Shown: positions 1 to 9,680 of the stretch, piece by piece
Layout: each line of letters opens with the position of its first letter
Position numbering within the stretch: the stretch's first letter is position 1
DNA from: an uncultured Alphaproteobacteria bacterium
GTDB taxonomy: Bacteria; Pseudomonadota; Alphaproteobacteria; Rs-D84
Length of the DNA stretch: 64,000 nucleotides
Assembly (NCBI GenBank): GCA_944389595.1
Contig: CALXMY010000003.1
Location: forward strand, 1 to 64,000
Direction: 5' to 3'
Program-made: the position numbers and the translations under genes
The notes under the pieces: model-generated
Databases searched by the model: none
The model's input: the letters and a program-made list of their open reading frames with translations, nothing else
What the model was told of the DNA's origin: nothing

Positions 1-764
1 TCTATACGATTTGGATTATCTATATATCCGCCTTCTTCTGCCATTGTTTTGCGTATAGATTCTTCACGAATCTGATCATTGTGTTTTTCTGGTGACATAT
101 TATTTGCTTTTTGCGTATTCTGATTATGTTCGTCTGATCGAGTCGTATCTGCTGGCCGATTACCGGCAAACTGACTGCGTCTTAGTACATTCCCTTTTTC
201 ATCGATTTCTATTTCTTCCACCCAGCAACGACAATTTGGATGCGCCGGTATTTCGGGAATGTCTGATTCATTAAAAAATATGGTTTCGTCCAATGCGGCA
301 CATTCATCGCACGTGCCGTTGGTTCCTTCACTGTGCCATCGCCATATTTTTGGTTGTTTTGCAAAGTTGGGAATGTTTAAATCATATACAAGTAGATTAC
401 GTGTTATAATGTTGCCCGAAGGATATAATACTTTGACCGCTATGGTTTCGGATTGGATTACATAATTGTCTATATCAAAATCAATTCCCAGATTGTCAAA
501 ATATTCACCATATTCTGTTTGAATTTCGTTTTCGGCTTCTTGTTTGGCGTTTTCAAAATCGGAATCTAACTCAAATTGGGCTGTTTGGAATTGTTCCAAT
601 GTCATATCGTACTGTGGTTGAATCATATTGCCCGATGTATCAAAATTAATTTTGCCGGGATATAATAAATTCATATACTTGGTTGCGCGTGCAAATTCAT
701 CGCTGTTTTTGTTTGCGTATGCTGGTGATGTTATTAATTTTGTTAAAAAATGGGGTTGTTTCAT
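1..764 (-). CDS. MuF-like phage head-morphogenesis domain fused to a muramidase-like start (3' end outside window)
   Basis: The frame is open from the ATG at 764 to the window edge, so the C-terminus is missing. An AAAGGAAA ribosome site lies just upstream. About residues 1-190 align by eye with the protein at 53398-54526: a shared start (SPAY..KNS.EFA.A), YDMT.EQF, an acidic/Gln segment, then W.WHSEG..GTCDECAALDE and IPAHPNCRCWVEE. The C..C and HPNCRC pattern is that of the SPP1 gp7/Mu F minor head protein family. After a polar linker the visible end reads EEGGYIDNPNRI, like the start of GH108 muramidases (EGGY..dP). No capsid, portal or terminase gene adjoins it. It may be a domesticated phage gene or a MuF-type toxin. 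The domain fusion is inferred because only the first residues of the second domain are visible. Confidence 0.7.
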   Translation of the reverse strand, partial: MKQPHFLTKLITSPAYANKNSDEFARATKYMNLLYPGKINFDTSGNMIQPQYDMTLEQFQTAQFELDSDFENAKQEAENEIQTEYGEYFDNLGIDFDIDNYVIQSETIAVKVLYPSGNIITRNLLVYDLNIPNFAKQPKIWRWHSEGTNGTCDECAALDETIFFNESDIPEIPAHPNCRCWVEEIEIDEKGNVLRRSQFAGNRPADTTRSDEHNQNTQKANNMSPEKHNDQIREESIRKTMAEEGGYIDNPNRI

Positions 765-791
765 ATTTGTTTCCTTTTGATAAATAAAAAA

Positions 792-832
792 ATCCCGCGG
801 GGCGGGATAAAAAAGATGGACGCACTGTGTCC
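792..832 (-). terminator. Two tandem hairpins ahead of the MuF-like gene
   Basis: Read on the minus strand, hairpin GGACA/TGTCC-type (818-832) and hairpin ATCCCGC/GCGGGAT (792-808) are each followed by T-runs. The last one ends 27 nt before the ATG at 764, leaving no room for a promoter. The same arrangement precedes the paralogue at 54526. Confidence 0.65.
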
Positions 833-877
833 GATTGTTGTGTGCAATTATATCATAAAATGTGGAATTTTTCAATA

Positions 878-898
878 AAAAACGCCGCAATGCGGCAT
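878..898 (-). terminator. Terminator of tRNA-Ser(CGA)
   Basis: On the minus strand GCCGC-ATT-GCGGC is followed by GTTTTTT, a few bases after the tRNA 3' end. Confidence 0.75.
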
Positions 899-904
899 GT
901 ATTC

Positions 905-994
905 TGGCGGAGACGAAGGGATTTGAACCCTTGATACGGTTGCCCGTATACGCGATTTCGAGTCGCGCGCATTCAACCACTCTGCCACGTCTCC
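905..994 (-). tRNA. tRNA-Ser(CGA)
   Basis: Ninety nucleotides with encoded CCA. The acceptor GGAGACG pairs with CGTCTCC. The anticodon stem CGCGA/TCGCG holds loop CTCGAAA with anticodon CGA. A class II variable arm (TATACGGGCAACCGTATC) is present, followed by GGTTCAAAT in the T arm. It reads UCG. Confidence 0.95.
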
Positions 995-1036
995 GACGAA
1001 GTGTGATTATACAGATTTCGTTTTTATTTGCAAGTG

Positions 1037-2206
1037 TTAAACATCAAAATTATAACCCTGGACCGATTTGACGATTGCAGCCACCAATTTATCCTGGTGC
1101 GCGGATGATTTTAACAGTTTTTCTTCGGCGGCATTGGACAGATGTCCCAATTCCAGCAATGCCCCCGGCACAGTTGAACGCAGCACCGCGAATGGTGCAT
1201 GTCGCACATCCGGGCCCGGTTGCTGGGTTATGTTTGCGCGTTTAAATGCAGATGCGGCACTGTTTGCATATTCGACCGACATTTCGGCCACCGCGTGTTG
1301 TTGCAATGACGACAGCGCGATACGGATATCCTTGTCAAATTGTTCAAATCCACTGACATCGATTTTGTCGGCGGCGTTTTCGGCATCGGCCAGTTTTGCG
1401 GCCTCCTCGTCCGATGCCTTTTCAGATAATGTGTAAATTGAAAATCCCTTCATTGCGCGACTGGGGTTTGCGTTCGCGTGCAGTGATAAAAATAAATCCG
1501 CGTGTTTTTGTTCCCCGATTGATGCGCGATGCGCCAATTTCAGGTATGTATCATTGCTGCGTGTTAAATAAGTTTGGAAACCCGCCGCATCCAATTTTGT
1601 TTTTAATTTTTTCGCGACAGATAATACAACAGTTTTTTCCTGGGTTCCGCCCTTGCCGATACAGCCGGGATCCTTGCCCCCGTGACCGGCATCAATAACG
1701 ACAATATATTTGCGCGCCGGGGCTGTTTTAGTTTTCGTCTTGGTCGTTGTGGGTGTTGTGGCGGCCGCGACTTTGACAATTCCACTGCCCGCGGTAAAAT
1801 CCAATACCAATCGGTAATCGTTGTCACCGTTTGGATTCAGCAACATAATATTACTGCGTGGAATTTCATCAATTGGTTTTGCCAAATCGGCAATAATTTG
1901 TAATTTGTCGCCGGATTGTACCTGGGTTATGGCGGTAACCAGTGTGCCCGATGCCATTGCCGGGGCCAACGACGCGTTTGCCGCCGTATTTGACAATGTT
2001 ACCACCAATTGATTTGTTGGATACGACAATGAATACGATGGGCGCGAAGCCGTTTCAATAACCAGTCTGGTTTTATTGCCCGGTTGAACACCCGTACGAA
2101 CAGTACGTAATGAATTACGGGCCGCAAACGCCATGCGTGGCAACAATGCAACGATGATTGTTGTCAGTCCAGAAATCTGTAAAATTTTACGTCGGGTAAA
2201 TTTCAT
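1037..2206 (-). CDS. amiC: N-acetylmuramoyl-L-alanine amidase (AmiC-like, AMIN + Amidase_3)
   Basis: This 389-residue periplasmic zinc amidase should cleave the lactyl-peptide bond of peptidoglycan during cell separation. I start it at 2206 (MKFTRRKILQ...) because that gives a twin-arginine signal peptide (TRRK then a hydrophobic stretch to AFA), as in E. coli AmiC. An in-frame extension to 2299 would bury the signal. About residues 30-140 form an AMIN-like beta region. Then comes a Thr/Lys linker and the Amidase_3 domain with zinc and catalytic motifs DAGHGGKDPG, TQEKTVVL, SLHANA and LLELGHLSN. A terminator at 2260-2282 separates it from the upstream gene in the same direction. Confidence 0.9.
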   Translation of the reverse strand: MKFTRRKILQISGLTTIIVALLPRMAFAARNSLRTVRTGVQPGNKTRLVIETASRPSYSLSYPTNQLVVTLSNTAANASLAPAMASGTLVTAITQVQSGDKLQIIADLAKPIDEIPRSNIMLLNPNGDNDYRLVLDFTAGSGIVKVAAATTPTTTKTKTKTAPARKYIVVIDAGHGGKDPGCIGKGGTQEKTVVLSVAKKLKTKLDAAGFQTYLTRSNDTYLKLAHRASIGEQKHADLFLSLHANANPSRAMKGFSIYTLSEKASDEEAAKLADAENAADKIDVSGFEQFDKDIRIALSSLQQHAVAEMSVEYANSAASAFKRANITQQPGPDVRHAPFAVLRSTVPGALLELGHLSNAAEEKLLKSSAHQDKLVAAIVKSVQGYNFDV

Positions 2207-2259
2207 TATTGATATATTATACCAAATTTTTAACCCCCATTCAAGCGATATGGCGGAAT

Positions 2260-2284
2260 AAAAACCGCCCAAATATGGGCGGAA
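2260..2284 (-). terminator. Intrinsic terminator after the secreted protein gene at 2303
   Basis: CCGCCC-ATATTT-GGGCGG followed by TTTTTATT on the minus strand, between the stop at 2303 and the amidase start. Confidence 0.7.
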
Positions 2285-2302
2285 TTTATTTTTTGTCATT
2301 AA

Positions 2303-3556
2303 TTATCGATTAACACATGTTGCAAACATTTGTGCAATCATATTTGTTTCCTGGGTTGTCATTGTTGTTACCGGAACGATATAGCAACGTGCACTGTCAC
2401 GAATAATGAACACCTTGGTTCCGCGGACGTATGCCGTTTGCATATCTGACAGTTGCGCGGTTGTTAAAAACGCATTTTGTGTTGTGGCCGGATTACTCAT
2501 TGCGGCCTGAACAACCTGTTGCGCGGTGGCGTAATCGTATATTTCGGACATAGATGTTAATTCCATGTATAAACTTTGGGATTCGTATGGATTTTCAACC
2601 TGGGGCGCGGTTGTTGGGAATGCCACCCCGGTTAACAATGCAGCTGCGGTTTGCAATGTTGTTGGTTGTGACGAATCCGACGATGAATATGCCGCGGTAT
2701 TTATTTGTAAATCATCGCCACATGCCAAATTCATACGGTTTGCATAGCTGGCCAACACGGAATTTATTGCATTCTGCCAATCTTCGCCCTTGTTATTCAT
2801 GTCCAAATTCAGGATTTTTTCAGCCCATCCCCATACATTCGCGCCAACATTTCCGGCGTTTGCAAAACGGGTTACCATTTCGGCCGAACCGCCCGGCACA
2901 CCGGCACCACATGCGTCGGTTAATTGTGTGATTAACATGCTGGTCGTTTCGTTGCCATATGCCAACGCAACAGAATGGCATGCCATTGCAGCCTCTAATT
3001 CCTGGCGACGCTGCAGACACAAATCGCTGTGTGATTTTGATAATTCATCGGCCATATTGGACATGGCCAGGTATGACATAACCTCTTGTTGTACATATGA
3101 TGGACACAAACGCGCGGCCGTATTCATGCCGCCGGCACTGGTGCGATAGCCCGTGTTGTATTGTGGCAGCAATGGCGAAGTGTCGCGTTGCAGACACAAT
3201 AATGCATAGTTATACAATTCACTTTCCGTTGCATATTGACAACGACTGGAACGTTGGCCCGGTACGACGGTAACATCGCCACAATATTCGGCCAAACAAT
3301 TATAAATTTTTTCACGACACGCGGAATCAACATCCGGTTGTGTTACCATGTAATACGTATTACGTTGATTTTGTTGATACGCATTTGCCAAACCCTGGTA
3401 TCCGCGGTTAACAGTATTTGTGGTTGTGCCAGATGTTGCATATGATGCCATACCGCGCGACATTGAATCCCCCGCGACCGTGCCGGCCGACACCGCGAAT
3501 GCCGATGATGCACAAAAACACGCCATTAAACCAAATGCAAAAAACGTATATTTCAT
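2303..3556 (-). CDS. Secreted Cys-containing protein of unknown function
   Basis: A 417-residue protein with a clear Sec signal peptide (hydrophobic to SSAFA, about residue 22). I do not recognise a named family. The N-terminal third has CREKIYNCLAEYCG, and the rest has scattered paired cysteines typical of disulphide-bonded periplasmic proteins. The same C-R-E-x-Y-x2-C motif occurs in the 913-residue protein at 28217-30958 (CREAYATCMDQFCA), so the two are probably members of one lineage-specific family. An AGAGGGA ribosome site precedes the ATG. It is divergent from prfB across about 120 bp. Confidence 0.8.
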   Translation of the reverse strand: MKYTFFAFGLMACFCASSAFAVSAGTVAGDSMSRGMASYATSGTTTNTVNRGYQGLANAYQQNQRNTYYMVTQPDVDSACREKIYNCLAEYCGDVTVVPGQRSSRCQYATESELYNYALLCLQRDTSPLLPQYNTGYRTSAGGMNTAARLCPSYVQQEVMSYLAMSNMADELSKSHSDLCLQRRQELEAAMACHSVALAYGNETTSMLITQLTDACGAGVPGGSAEMVTRFANAGNVGANVWGWAEKILNLDMNNKGEDWQNAINSVLASYANRMNLACGDDLQINTAAYSSSDSSQPTTLQTAAALLTGVAFPTTAPQVENPYESQSLYMELTSMSEIYDYATAQQVVQAAMSNPATTQNAFLTTAQLSDMQTAYVRGTKVFIIRDSARCYIVPVTTMTTQETNMIAQMFATCVNR

Positions 3557-3676
3557 GATAAAATCCCTCTCGTTGAATAAATTTTAACATATTGCGAAAA
3601 AAAACGCAATTGTTCATTTTAGTCTGTTTGAATAATTTTATTGATTTAGCATATCAAGTCTGTAATATATTATAAT

Positions 3677-4763
3677 ATGATTACGCCAAATGAAATTTTG
3701 ATACAAATTTCCGACGACATTTCCGCCGTCAGGGGGTTTCTTTGACCCGGAAAAATTGGAAAAACAAATTGCCGAATTAGCCGAACAAACAAATAATCCT
3801 GAATTATGGGCAAAGCCCGAGGAAGCGCGCGCATTATTGCAAAAAAAATCCAACATGGAAAAATCGCTGAATGGATTGCGCGAATTGGAAACGGAATATA
3901 AAAATCTGGTTGAATTATATGCGATTGCCCCCGACGATCATGATGTGATTACGGCCATTGAAAAATTATCGGATGCCGCGCATCGTGCAAAATTTATTAC
4001 TTTGTTTGCGGACCCTGCGGATAATAATGGTGCGTTTTTGTTTATCCAGGCCGGTGCCGGCGGTACCGAGGCCCAAGATTGGGCACAAATGTTATCACGT
4101 ATGTATACGCGTTGGGCCGAACGTCATGGTTTTGGGTACGAAATTGTCGAAGAGCATCCAGGCGATGTCGCAGGCATCAAAAATATTACATATCGTATCA
4201 CAGGTGATAAAGTATACGGATGGCTGAAAAATGAAATTGGTGTGCATCGTTTGGTGCGAATATCGCCATTTAATGCAAATGGCAAACGGCAAACCAGTTT
4301 TGCATCGGTTGATGTGTGGCCTGATATTGACGATTCAATTCAAATTGATATTAATGAAAAAGATTTGCGAATTGACACATATCGTTCATCTGGTGCGGGC
4401 GGACAGCATGTTAATAAAACAGACAGTGCCGTGCGTATAACGCATATACCAACCGGTGTGGTCGTTACATGTCAAAATGAACGCAGCCAAATTCAAAATC
4501 GTGAAATGGCGATGAAAATGTTGCGCAGTCGCCTGTATGAATTGGAACGCCAAAAACGTGCAGAAATTGAAAACGCCGCATTGGCACAACAAAAGAAAAT
4601 TGAATGGGGCAGTCAAATCAGAAATTATGTATTGTATCCATATCAATTGGTCAAAGATGTGCGCACCGGTGTTGAAAAAACTGATTCAGATGCGGTATTG
4701 GACGGTGACTTGGACGATTTTATGCTGGCGTGTTTACAGCGCAATCAAAACAATGCGAAATAA
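3677..4763 (+). CDS. prfB: Peptide chain release factor 2, with programmed +1 frameshift
   Basis: RF2 terminates translation at UGA and UAA. The reading frame starts at ATG 3677, encodes 22 residues ending in RGFL, meets TGA at 3743-3745, and must shift +1 so that translation continues as DPEKLEKQ from 3744. The slip site CTT TGA C preceded by the Shine-Dalgarno-like AGGGGG (3731-3736) is the classic autoregulated site with the E. coli spacing. The combined product is about 361 residues. The catalytic GGQ lies in SSGAGGQHVNKT and the UGA-recognition motif SPF in RISPFNANGKRQ, both intact. It is monocistronic by appearance. Confidence 0.96.
3731..3746 (+). promoter_or_regulatory. prfB +1 frameshift signal
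   Basis: AGGGGG, three bases, then CTT TGA C. Low RF2 causes a pause at the UGA and a shift into the +1 frame, so RF2 controls its own synthesis (established for this family). Confidence 0.95.
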
Positions 4764-4771
4764 TTTGTAAC

Positions 4772-4800
4772 TTGACAAATTGCATAAATGGAAATAGAGT
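4772..4800 (+). promoter_or_regulatory. Promoter of the kinase-like gene
   Basis: TTGACA (4772-4777), 17 bp, TAGAGT (4795-4800), about 28 bp before the GTG start. Confidence 0.5.
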
Positions 4801-4828
4801 AGTAATATAATTATATAAAAGTATAACA

Positions 4829-5623
4829 GTGAATATAGTACAATATTTTCCCGCGGTACGCAGCGTTATTCCATATGCGTACACAATTAATCAACCCAAT
4901 ATTCCGGGCAGTTTACGGACTGTGCTGGTTGTAAAGTCAAAAGACGGCCGTTTTATATGCAAATTTAATCATCGCGGTTTGGCGGCGAAAAATGCGGTGG
5001 TTAGTAATTCTTTGCGTGGGCGCGGAATAATTGTGCCCGACATAAAAATATATAACTATGATGAAAAATGGTTTGAATTATATCGTATGATTCCTGGCCT
5101 GACATTATATGAGCATATGGGCAAGGGTTTAACAAATGCGGATTTGCAATATATTTATCATGACATGGTGGACGCGTTCGCAAAAATGGATTCAATCAAT
5201 CCAAAAATATTAAAAGACATGAAATACAGATATATACACCAGGTCGCATATAAAAATATTTCGGATACCAATGGCCAATTTGCGGGTAAAATCGCATCCA
5301 GAATAATCCAGGCCATGAATAGTTATAATTCTGATGATTATGGTATTTATCATTGCGGCATGACACCCAAAAATGTGATTTTGGACAGCGATAAAAAATT
5401 TCACGCATTATTGGATTTGGATGAAATTGCCATTGCCGATCGAAATTATGCATTTGCCATGATGGCCGCGAAATATCAAAAATCGGGTCATAATATAATG
5501 GATTTAATACAATATTACGAAGAACAAACCGGAATTAAACTGGATCACAAAAAAATCAAACGAATTGTTGAAACGGTCAATATTGGCAAACATATTTTAT
5601 ATAATGGCGCGAAATCGCGATAA
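4829..5623 (+). CDS. APH/choline-kinase-like protein with an altered catalytic loop
   Basis: 264 residues from a GTG start with no strong ribosome site. The fold assignment rests on the C-terminal half: YHCGMTPKNVILD followed by ALLDLDEIAIADRNYAFAMM resembles the catalytic loop and metal-binding region of aminoglycoside/choline phosphotransferases (HGDLHPGN...DWE..). The N-terminal LVVKSKDGRFICKF could carry the nucleotide-binding lysine. The loop has Cys-Gly after His where family members have Gly-Asp, so the usual catalytic Asp is missing and the protein may be a pseudokinase or bind another ligand. It lies alone between prfB and tRNA-Arg. Confidence 0.55.
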   Translation: MNIVQYFPAVRSVIPYAYTINQPNIPGSLRTVLVVKSKDGRFICKFNHRGLAAKNAVVSNSLRGRGIIVPDIKIYNYDEKWFELYRMIPGLTLYEHMGKGLTNADLQYIYHDMVDAFAKMDSINPKILKDMKYRYIHQVAYKNISDTNGQFAGKIASRIIQAMNSYNSDDYGIYHCGMTPKNVILDSDKKFHALLDLDEIAIADRNYAFAMMAAKYQKSGHNIMDLIQYYEEQTGIKLDHKKIKRIVETVNIGKHILYNGAKSR

Positions 5624-5668
5624 AATAAATTGCTTTTTACACGTATATAATTATAATACCTTTGATTT

Positions 5669-5745
5669 GCACCCGTGGCTTAACTGGATAGAGCATCGCC
5701 CTCCGAAGGCGGGGATTGCGCGTTCGAATCGCGCCGGGTGCGCCA
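5669..5745 (+). tRNA. tRNA-Arg(CCG)
   Basis: Seventy-seven nucleotides with encoded CCA. The acceptor GCACCCG pairs with CGGGTGC, the anticodon loop is CTCCGAA with anticodon CCG, and the T loop is TTCGAAT. A terminator follows at once. Confidence 0.95.
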
Positions 5746-5949
5746 GAAATTCAACCGCCGTATGGCGGTTTAATTTATGCAGCGCACCCCGCGATTTGGA
5801 CGCGCAGCGTTCGACAACGAGTAGTTGAGAACAAGCAACGCGCAGTTCGAAACGTCAGGAATGCCCCGCAGCCGACACGTATGTGTCGCGCGAGGGAATC
5901 CGCCGGGTGCGCCAGAAATTCAACCGCCGTATGGCGGTTTAATTTATGC
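5732..5949 (+). repeat. 49-bp perfect direct repeat of the tRNA-Arg 3' end plus its terminator
   Basis: Positions 5732-5780 and 5901-5949 are identical. Each contains the last 14 bases of tRNA-Arg including CCA, then AACCGCC-GTAT-GGCGGTT with a short T-run. The 120 bp between hold no convincing ORF. A duplicated tRNA 3' end is the usual footprint of an integrase att site or of a local duplication. Confidence 0.85.
5753..5774 (+). terminator. Terminator of tRNA-Arg (first copy)
   Basis: AACCGCC-GTAT-GGCGGTT then TAATTT. A second copy is at 5922-5944 inside the direct repeat. Confidence 0.7.
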
Positions 5950-5976
5950 GGTGCGCCCACCCCGCAGCCGACATAG

Positions 5977-6174
5977 TTATTTAATTGCGTTTAAAGTATG
6001 ATGTGTTAAATTCATGAACAAAATCAATTGCAAATTTGTTGGGTGTACGGTGCCACGAACTATATCGCGGTATCCACGTTCGTCGACATCAAAAGTGTTG
6101 TACATTTCAAAAATTGAAATATTGCATTCACAACGAATTTTTTCTATTTCCCGCCCCAGTGGTAATTTTGTCAT
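5977..6174 (-). CDS. Small protein of unknown function behind a structured leader
   Basis: 65 residues, with a GGGGAA ribosome site upstream. The pattern (REIEKIRCECNISIFEMY then DERGYRDIVRGTVHP) is faintly like a small helix-turn-helix regulator, but I cannot assign a family. Its main point of interest is the 170-nt structured leader that ends about 30 nt before the start (6204-6376) and resembles the leader of the nuclease-like gene at 40406. Confidence 0.5.
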   Translation of the reverse strand: MTKLPLGREIEKIRCECNISIFEMYNTFDVDERGYRDIVRGTVHPTNLQLILFMNLTHHTLNAIK

Positions 6175-6203
6175 TATATTCCCCGCGTTTTGTTGTGTAA
6201 CAA

Positions 6204-6376
6204 AAAACCACCGGAATAAAAATTCAAGTGGTTGGAGGATACAAACTATAATAGAGTATAGCGGGCTTATTCGATATATTCACCACCCTCCAACCAATGT
6301 TGGAGTTCTCTTCGATCAAAAAAATGACCGCTCTATTGGGGTTTGTATGCCCCGCAACAACAACACATTGTTGCGT
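6204..6376 (-). ncRNA. Structured RNA leader, copy A (attenuator-like)
   Basis: Read on the minus strand: hairpin GCAACAA/TTGTTGC, GGGG, helix ATACAAAC..AATAGAG pairing with CTCTATT..GTTTGTAT, an internal hairpin CTCCAAC/GTTGGAG, the conserved GGTTGGAGGGTGGTGAATATA, then CCTCCAACC and a terminator AACCAC/GTGGTT with T6. GGTTGGAGG can pair with the later CCTCCAACC, which overlaps the terminator stem, so two exclusive folds are possible. Copy B at 40213-40386 keeps the folds with different bases in the long helix. Confidence 0.7.
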
Positions 6377-6452
6377 TTGTAATTATAACACCGCGCAATT
6401 TTAATTGCAAATAATTATGACGTTGGTATAAACTGGGGCAAAAGGGGTTTTT

Positions 6453-6926
6453 ATGAAACGTTTGTTTTTATTGGTTGCGGTTTTATCTTTGGCGGCATGT
6501 AACAGTGTTTATTACAAACCAAATTCTGTTGACACAACCCAGGTGTTTTATGCCGACCGTGGCGGATTTTCAATGAAACGCAGTATTAAAAATTTAATGC
6601 GCCATCGTGGTTATACGGTTGTTGTTGGGACAGCTGAATCCAGCAGTGGAATTACCAGTGACAGCACCAGCATAGAAATTGATTCCGCCGTTGTCCCGGA
6701 TGATGCACGATATATAATAAAGGTCCGCGAACGCCGCGAAAAATTTAATCCAATTTGGTGTTTGTTTAATGGATTTTGGTGGTGGAATTTTAACGTTTCC
6801 ATTGCAGACCAGAAAACAGGCGAAGAAATAATGTCATGGCGTGGGCGCATGTGTCAAAACAGCGCAATGCGTATATTGGACGATACACTGAATAAAATGG
6901 AGGCAACCGATGCAGAAAACGAATGA
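6453..6926 (+). CDS. Small lipoprotein of unknown function
   Basis: 157 residues with a signal peptide ending in a lipobox (LSLAAC, Cys 16), so it should be acylated and anchored in the envelope. The mature part has no family I recognise. It has a WCLFNGFWWWNF aromatic patch and a SMKRSIKNLMRHRGYTV segment. AAAAGGGG precedes the start. Its 3' end overlaps the next gene by 17 bp, so they are probably co-transcribed. Confidence 0.8.
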   Translation: MKRLFLLVAVLSLAACNSVYYKPNSVDTTQVFYADRGGFSMKRSIKNLMRHRGYTVVVGTAESSSGITSDSTSIEIDSAVVPDDARYIIKVRERREKFNPIWCLFNGFWWWNFNVSIADQKTGEEIMSWRGRMCQNSAMRILDDTLNKMEATDAENE

Positions 6927-7335
6927 TATTGAATCAATTATTAATGTTGTAAAATCATGTGATGATACAGTATTGTCCACCAACCGATTGGACAGTTTTC
7001 CCGAAGCGCGCACTATTATGAATGCATTAAATGCGGAAACGGTTAATTTAAATTTGCATTTTATAACCGATCGCGACAGTCCAAAAATGGCGCAATTAAA
7101 TCGTGATGCAAAATGCTGTTTATATTATTTTAATTCGGAAACACGTTATGCGGTGCGTTTATTTGGCGAAATGCGCGTTGTTGATGATATGGGCGAAAAA
7201 CAAAAATATTGGCGCGACAGTTATCGTGAATTTGGCTATACCGGTGCGGATGACGCGAATTTAACACTGTTGGAATTTGTGCCGAAATCATATAAATTTT
7301 ATGTTGGCGATGAAATGAAAGCCGGGCTGGTGTAA
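6910..7335 (+). CDS. Pyridoxamine 5'-phosphate oxidase-like FMN-binding protein
   Basis: 141 residues matching the small split-barrel family (general stress protein 26 type). An N-terminal helix is followed by TVLSTNRLDSFPEARTIM, NLHFITDRDSPKMAQLNRD (FMN phosphate region), CCLYYF and a C-terminal FYVGDEMKAGLV. These proteins usually bind FMN or a related cofactor, and the substrate is unknown. It is translationally coupled to the lipoprotein gene through the 17-bp overlap and ends before a strong terminator. Confidence 0.75.
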   Translation: MQKTNDIESIINVVKSCDDTVLSTNRLDSFPEARTIMNALNAETVNLNLHFITDRDSPKMAQLNRDAKCCLYYFNSETRYAVRLFGEMRVVDDMGEKQKYWRDSYREFGYTGADDANLTLLEFVPKSYKFYVGDEMKAGLV

Positions 7336-7383
7336 TTCCCGGTATTCCGGTACCCGTATCATTTTGGGCCGGGCATAAGAAAA

Positions 7384-7410
7384 AATCCCGCAGATGCGGG
7401 ATTTTTTTTA
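7384..7410. terminator. Bidirectional terminator
   Basis: AATCCCGCAGATGCGGGATT with A- and T-runs on both sides, lying between the two convergent genes. Confidence 0.85.
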
Positions 7411-8031
7411 GTCATCTATTTTTGCATATTCGCAAAAACCTTCGTTCGTGTCACAGCGTGAAATTGTTCCCTCGCTGATGAAATAGCCCTGGGCGTGCAA
7501 ACATGCCGGGCATACTTTTGGGGCCTCGGTCCCGATGTGCCACATGCCGCAATTTGTGCAACGCCACATAACGATTTTATCCTGTTTGAACAATGTGCCT
7601 GTTTCGATTGCTTCGATTAATGCGCGATAACGTGATTCGTGATAACGTTCCGCATAACCAATGTTTTTCAGGATTTCTGCGATGGAATCAAAACCTTCCT
7701 GGGCCGCGATTTGCGCAAATTTCGGATACATATTGGTGTTTTCTTCGTGTTCACCATATGCAGCCGCCTGTAAATTTTCCAATGTCGTGCCAATTTTGCC
7801 CGCCGGGTATGATGCGGTTATTTCTAAATCGCCACCCTCTAGGAACTTGAACAAACGCGACGCGTGTTCTTTTTCCTGTTCGGCTGTTTCCAAAAAGATT
7901 TTAGCAATTGCCTGGTATCCTTCGTCTTTGGCCTTGGATGCAAAGAAAGTATAGCGATTACGTGCCTGGGATTCGCCGGCGAACGCAATCAGCAAATTTT
8001 TTTCAGTTTGTGTTCCTTTTAATGATGCCAT
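7408..8031 (-). CDS. rbr: Rubrerythrin
   Basis: A 207-residue peroxide-scavenging di-iron protein. The start at 8031 (MASLKGTQTEKNL) is chosen because AAGGAGA lies 7 nt upstream; an in-frame ATG at 8067 lacks this. The N-terminal ferritin-like four-helix domain carries the metal ligands in FAGESQARNRY, EQEKEHA, YGEHEE and ERYHESRY. The C-terminal rubredoxin-like domain has CTNCG and CPAC iron ligands. It suggests an anaerobic or microaerobic life with need for peroxide defence. Confidence 0.93.
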   Translation of the reverse strand: MASLKGTQTEKNLLIAFAGESQARNRYTFFASKAKDEGYQAIAKIFLETAEQEKEHASRLFKFLEGGDLEITASYPAGKIGTTLENLQAAAYGEHEENTNMYPKFAQIAAQEGFDSIAEILKNIGYAERYHESRYRALIEAIETGTLFKQDKIVMWRCTNCGMWHIGTEAPKVCPACLHAQGYFISEGTISRCDTNEGFCEYAKIDD

Positions 8032-8122
8032 ATTTGGTTCTCCTTTATTTTTTTTATTGCCCTGCAATATTATCAGATAAACTTTTAAAAATCAAATTTT
8101 GTATAGCATATTGTTTTTGGCA

Positions 8123-9638
<1,516 letters not shown>

Positions 9639-9646
9639 TTAAAAAC

Positions 9647-9674
9647 TTGCATTTGCCACCATAAATATTATAAT
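9647..9674 (+). promoter_or_regulatory. Promoter of the tmRNA gene
   Basis: TTGCAT (9647-9652), 16 bp, TATAAT (9669-9674), directly ahead of the acceptor piece of ssrA. Confidence 0.6.
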
Positions 9675-9680
9675 TATTTT

